Source: Capra hircus
Lineage: Eukaryota; Chordata; Mammalia; Artiodactyla; Bovidae
DNA length: 64,000 nucleotides
Direction of reading: 5' to 3'
Assembly (NCBI RefSeq): GCF_001704415.2
Contig: NC_030823.1
Coordinates: 74,648,458-74,712,457, forward strand
Position 1 is the first letter of the stretch. Each line of letters starts with the position of its first letter. The notes beneath the pieces are model-generated. The model made no database searches and was not told the DNA's origin. It worked only from the letters and a program-made list of their open reading frames with translations. Of the stretch, positions 62,301 to 64,000 are shown one piece after another. Both the position numbers and the translations under genes were made by a program.

Positions 62301-63056
62301 AACAGGTGTTGATTCTGCTATGACTAAAATCAGTAAAATCACCATTCTGTTTAAACTTAAAAACTGGAAATAATAGTGTAAAAACTAAAATCCTGAGAAC
62401 ACTGATAAGATTTTAAATTGTATACATATTTCACAATAAGTAGTCATCTATTATTTATTCATTTAAAAACAACTTATCATAAATTGCAAAGGTAGTCAGC
62501 ATTCAGCTGTAAAAATAATCACTTAAGTTACAACTTATTTTCAGAAAATTTTCTAAAATTGAGAATCCTCTAGTTTTCAATTTTGTCATATTTTTGTAAC
62601 AAAAACATTCTTTGACAATTAGGACTGAAAAAATACACCAACTTTAGAACACCAGAGTTTTCATGAATTTTGATTCAAAGAAAAGTAATGAAATATTTAA
62701 ATAAAAACAACTTAGTACAGCATTACTCTTAGTGATGAAGAAATATATTAACATATTCTATACCACAGAATTAAGAAAATATTAAAAGGCATAAAGAAGA
62801 GGTAAAAGCCTATAAACTTTCCTGCACAGCTTTGCTTCATCACAAATGTTAAGACATGTTTTAATTCATCAAACAACTAAAATAATGTTAAGAAAAGAGA
62901 GTATAAAATGGAGATAGAATTTTATCTTACTTAATATAGGGGGAAAATGGCTTGACCTACCTGTATGAGCTTCCATGACGAAAACTTTGTCCACAGATAC
63001 TACACAGATGAGGCTTTTCTCCACTATGGATTCTCAAATGTTCTTTCAAAGTAGTT
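47837..63056 (-). CDS. ZBTB41: ZBTB41 gene, last five exons and 3'UTR (5' part beyond right edge)
   Basis: ZBTB41 is a BTB/POZ C2H2 zinc-finger protein, presumed a nuclear DNA-binding regulator. Five exons were placed from C2H2 sequence and splice phases: 62961-63056, 61515-61621, 59947-60052, 58415-58503 and 53384-54039, giving 1054 nt of coding sequence including the stop. They encode six complete fingers, the tail of a seventh and a C-terminal region of about 150 residues rich in Pro, Thr and Gln. The BTB domain and earlier fingers are upstream, off the window. The identity rests on finger sequence plus position: ZBTB41 is the next gene upstream of ASPM on the same strand in human. The 3' end is uncertain. 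Confidence 0.88.
50815..51070 (-). repeat. MIR-like segment inside the ZBTB41 3' region
   Basis: Words TAGCTCTGCCACTTACTAAC, CCTCTGACTCTTCATCTC and GAGGTTTAAATGAGATAACT resemble MIR sequence. The orientation is uncertain and the sequence diverged. Confidence 0.4.
53384..54039 (-). CDS. ZBTB41: ZBTB41 last coding exon
   Basis: 656 nt to the stop. After a TTCAAACAG acceptor it reads (G)EKPYKCQICNQSFRIKK, TLTKHLVIH (finger), then DARPFNCQHCNATFKRKDK, LKYHIDHVH (last finger), followed by a finger-free tail of about 150 residues that is rich in Pro, Thr and Gln and ends NISNSEHHS. The tail has no domain I recognise. An intact frame with conserved fingers argues for a functional gene. Confidence 0.92.
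54200..54430 (+). repeat. MIR-like ancient SINE
   Basis: AAGATCTGGGTTTGAATTCT, ACCACTTACCAGGC, CAATTTCCTCACCTGTTAAT and CTGCCTCACAGACCAGTGAA match the MIR pattern well. In the last ZBTB41 intron. Confidence 0.7.
54715..55075 (+). repeat. MLT1-like LTR fragment (ERVL-MaLR)
   Basis: TTGTTACCTTATATGGAGAG, GACTTTGAAGATATGATTAA, GGGGAGATTAACCAGGTAGG and GGAAATGTGGCAGCCTCTGG follow MLT1 LTRs. Old, non-coding. Confidence 0.65.
55076..56218. other. ZBTB41 last intron, no recognised repeat
   Basis: AT-rich sequence with poly-A patches near 55340-55375; possibly an old L1 stretch at 55440-55760, not assignable by eye. No exon seen. Confidence 0.4.
56219..56503 (-). repeat. Bov-A2 SINE
   Basis: (CTG/CCG)n at the left end, two A units, right end CACTGCCTTCTCCAATG. 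In the last ZBTB41 intron. Confidence 0.92.
57026..57168 (-). repeat. CHR-type tRNA-Glu SINE
   Basis: On the minus strand it starts GGGACTTCCCTGGTGGGCTG and ends TTGGCATGGCCAAATAT followed by A-rich DNA. Confidence 0.8.
57376..57562 (-). repeat. Bov-tA SINE
   Basis: Minus orientation; A segment ATCGTGTCCAACTCTTGAGA at the left, tRNA-like head near 57560 (GGGCTTCTCACATAGTTGG). Confidence 0.88.
57723..57921 (+). repeat. Bov-tA SINE
   Basis: Head GGGCTTCCCTGATAGCTCAG, end GGACACGACTGAGTGACC. It stands in inverted orientation to the copy 160 bp upstream. Confidence 0.92.
57922..58414. other. ZBTB41 last intron next to the exon, no recognised repeat
   Basis: AT-rich unique sequence with a (TA)n stretch at about 58362-58385. 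Confidence 0.5.
58415..58503 (-). CDS. ZBTB41: ZBTB41 zinc-finger exon (second from last)
   Basis: 89 nt, phase 2 in and 1 out: YKATFHQCDVCKKIFKGKSS, LEMHFRTHS(G). One C2H2 finger, C-x2-C-x12-H-x3-H. The acceptor is TTTCTTAG and the donor TCAG then GTAAAA. It is separated from the last exon by a 4.4 kb intron. Confidence 0.92.
58735..59170 (-). mobile_element. L1 3' end fragment
   Basis: Minus-strand ruminant L1 tail: poly-T start near 58740-58770, then TACTGTATTGGTTTTGCCAT, CATGAATCCACCATGGGTGT and TCCCTCTGGGTCATCCCCAT. The body runs to the ORF2 end. In a ZBTB41 intron. Confidence 0.9.
59171..59946. other. ZBTB41 intron, no recognised repeat apart from an A-run
   Basis: A18 run at 59226-59243; the rest is unique intronic DNA up to the exon at 59947. 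Confidence 0.5.
59947..60052 (-). CDS. ZBTB41: ZBTB41 zinc-finger exon (third from last)
   Basis: 106 nt, phase 1 in and 2 out: (G)EKAHQCEECGKCFGRRDH, LTVHYKSVHLGEKVWQ(K). One C2H2 finger with four residues between the histidines (HYKSVH). The acceptor is CTTTAAG and the donor AAAA then GTAAGT. Confidence 0.92.
60053..61514. other. ZBTB41 intron, no recognised repeat
   Basis: Unique AT-rich intron of 1.46 kb with a T15 run near 60362; no young repeat. Confidence 0.55.
61515..61621 (-). CDS. ZBTB41: ZBTB41 zinc-finger exon (fourth from last)
   Basis: 107 nt, phase 2 in and 1 out. It starts with (R)LHLRVHHDDKR, completing the previous finger, then a full C2H2 finger YECDECGKTFIRHDHL, TKHKKIH and the linker start S(G). 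The acceptor is CTTTATAG and the donor TCAG then GTGAGA. Confidence 0.92.
61622..62960. other. ZBTB41 intron, no recognised repeat
   Basis: 1.34 kb; 61650-62110 is less AT-rich than its surroundings but shows no exon or repeat I recognise; the rest is AT-rich. Confidence 0.5.
62961..63056 (-). CDS. ZBTB41: ZBTB41 zinc-finger exon (fifth from last)
   Basis: 96 nt, entering with one base that completes a codon and leaving in phase 2. It encodes TTLKEHLRIHSGEKP (tail and linker of the preceding finger), then HLCSICGQSFRHGSSYR, the first part of a C2H2 finger whose histidines (LHLRVH) are in the next exon. The acceptor is TAATACAG and the donor ACAG then GTAGGT. Confidence 0.9.
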
Positions 63057-63333
63057 CTGTATTAAAAAAAAAAAAAGTATACACACATGTATATACAGCT
63101 ATAGATTTTTTTAATGCCAACCTAATACAGAAATACATATTTAATACATAAACACAGATTTATAGAAAGCTTACTAGAAAGTTGTTCAAGCTACCATAAT
63201 GTCAACTGTTCCCCTTCTCCTACCTTTCCACTTCTTACTGGATTAGTTGCACCAGTATACAAACATGTTTATTATGTCTCTCTTCTTAAAAAAAGCAAAT
63301 AATTTAGCTCTGGCCTCCTTTGCTAGTGGTTTG

Positions 63334-64000
63334 CTAGGACTGGAAAAGGTCAGTTTTCATTCCAATCCCAAAGAAAGGCAATGCCAAAGAATGCTCAAAC
63401 TACTGCACAATTGCACTCATCTCACACGCTAGTAAAGTAATGCTTAAAATTCTCCAAGCCAGGCTTCAGTAATACATGAACCGTGAACTTCCAGAAGTTC
63501 AAGCTGGTTTTAGAATAGGCAGAGGAACCAGAGATCAAACTGCCAACATCTGCTGGATCATTGAAAAGGCAAGAGAGTTCCAGAAAAACATCTATTTCTG
63601 TTTTATTGACTATGCCAAAGCCTTTGACTGTGTGGATCACAATAAACTGTGGAAAATTCTGAAAGAGATGGGAATACCAGACCACCTGACCTGCCTCTTG
63701 AAAACCTGTATGCAGGTCAGGAAGCAACAATTAGAACTGGACATGGAACAACAGACTGCTTCCAAATAGGAAAAGGAGTACATTAAGGCTGTATATTGTC
63801 ACCCTGCTTATTTAACTTAGATGCAGAGTACCTCATGAGAAATGCTGGGCTGGAAGAACCACAAGCTGGAATCAAGACTGCCAGGAGAAATATCAATAAC
63901 CTCAGATATGCAGATGACACCACCCTTATGGCAGAAAGTGAAGAAGAACTAAAGAGCCTCTTGATGAAAGTGAAAGAGGAGAGTGAAAAACTTGGCTTAA
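63334..64000 (+). mobile_element. BovB LINE, RT region, cut by window end
   Basis: Plus strand. Starts inside the RT domain (GGACTGGAAAAGGTCAGTTT) and runs off the right edge. Readable pieces: NRELPEVQAGFRIGRGTRDQ, FIDYAKAFDCVDHNKLWKIL and a YADD box at 63907-63918. At least two frame breaks. It lies in the ZBTB41 intron upstream of the exon at 63056. Confidence 0.92.

Noticed and set aside
1..64000. CRISPR arrays, prokaryotic operons, phage or toxin-antitoxin systems
   Set aside because: The window is vertebrate nuclear DNA with spliced genes and interspersed repeats. The regular repeats present are SINE tails, microsatellites and one minisatellite, without spacer-repeat structure.

Overview
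The window is mammalian nuclear DNA from a ruminant, almost certainly a bovid (cattle, sheep or goat; the sequence alone does not let me choose). The evidence is the repeat content: many BovB (RTE) LINE copies, the ruminant SINEs Bov-tA and Bov-A2 with (AGC)n tails, cetartiodactyl CHR-type tRNA-Glu SINEs and ruminant L1 3' ends. Coding sequence lies in short exons with canonical splice sites. There is no operon structure, phage, plasmid or CRISPR.

Two protein-coding genes are present, both on the minus strand. (1) Positions 196-34749 hold exons 1-17 of ASPM (abnormal spindle microtubule assembly factor, a spindle-pole protein whose loss causes primary microcephaly in people). I could place all 17 exons with consistent splice phases. 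Together they give an uninterrupted frame of 4077 nt (1359 codons): the N-terminal ASH region, the long disordered exon 3, the calponin-homology region and the first IQ motifs. The large IQ-repeat exon and the rest of the gene lie beyond the left edge. (2) Positions about 47837-63056 hold the last five exons of ZBTB41, which encode C2H2 zinc fingers, plus a long 3'UTR. The 5' exons lie beyond the right edge. The order and orientation (ZBTB41 upstream of ASPM, same strand) match human 1q31.

Region by region: 1-34452 is ASPM exons in introns full of SINEs, L1 and BovB tails, MIRs and a fossil Tigger1 DNA transposon. About 34230-35770 is a CpG-rich promoter with three CCAAT boxes and a CDE/CHR-like element, as expected for a G2/M gene. 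Between about 37085 and 47605 the intergenic DNA is mostly BovB, including a nested insertion, a plus-strand copy and a nearly complete minus-strand copy that pair as a large imperfect inverted repeat. 47837-53383 is free of young repeats and is read as the ZBTB41 3'UTR. 53384-64000 carries ZBTB41 exons, one or two fingers each, and ends inside another BovB.

I found no new biological system. The points most worth checking are the ASPM promoter architecture, a GC-AG intron and a weak donor in ASPM, two SINE fragments flanked by unusually long direct repeats, a strong CTCF-like motif in ASPM intron 1, the BovB inverted pair, and an 83-bp local repeat beside the BovB 5' end.
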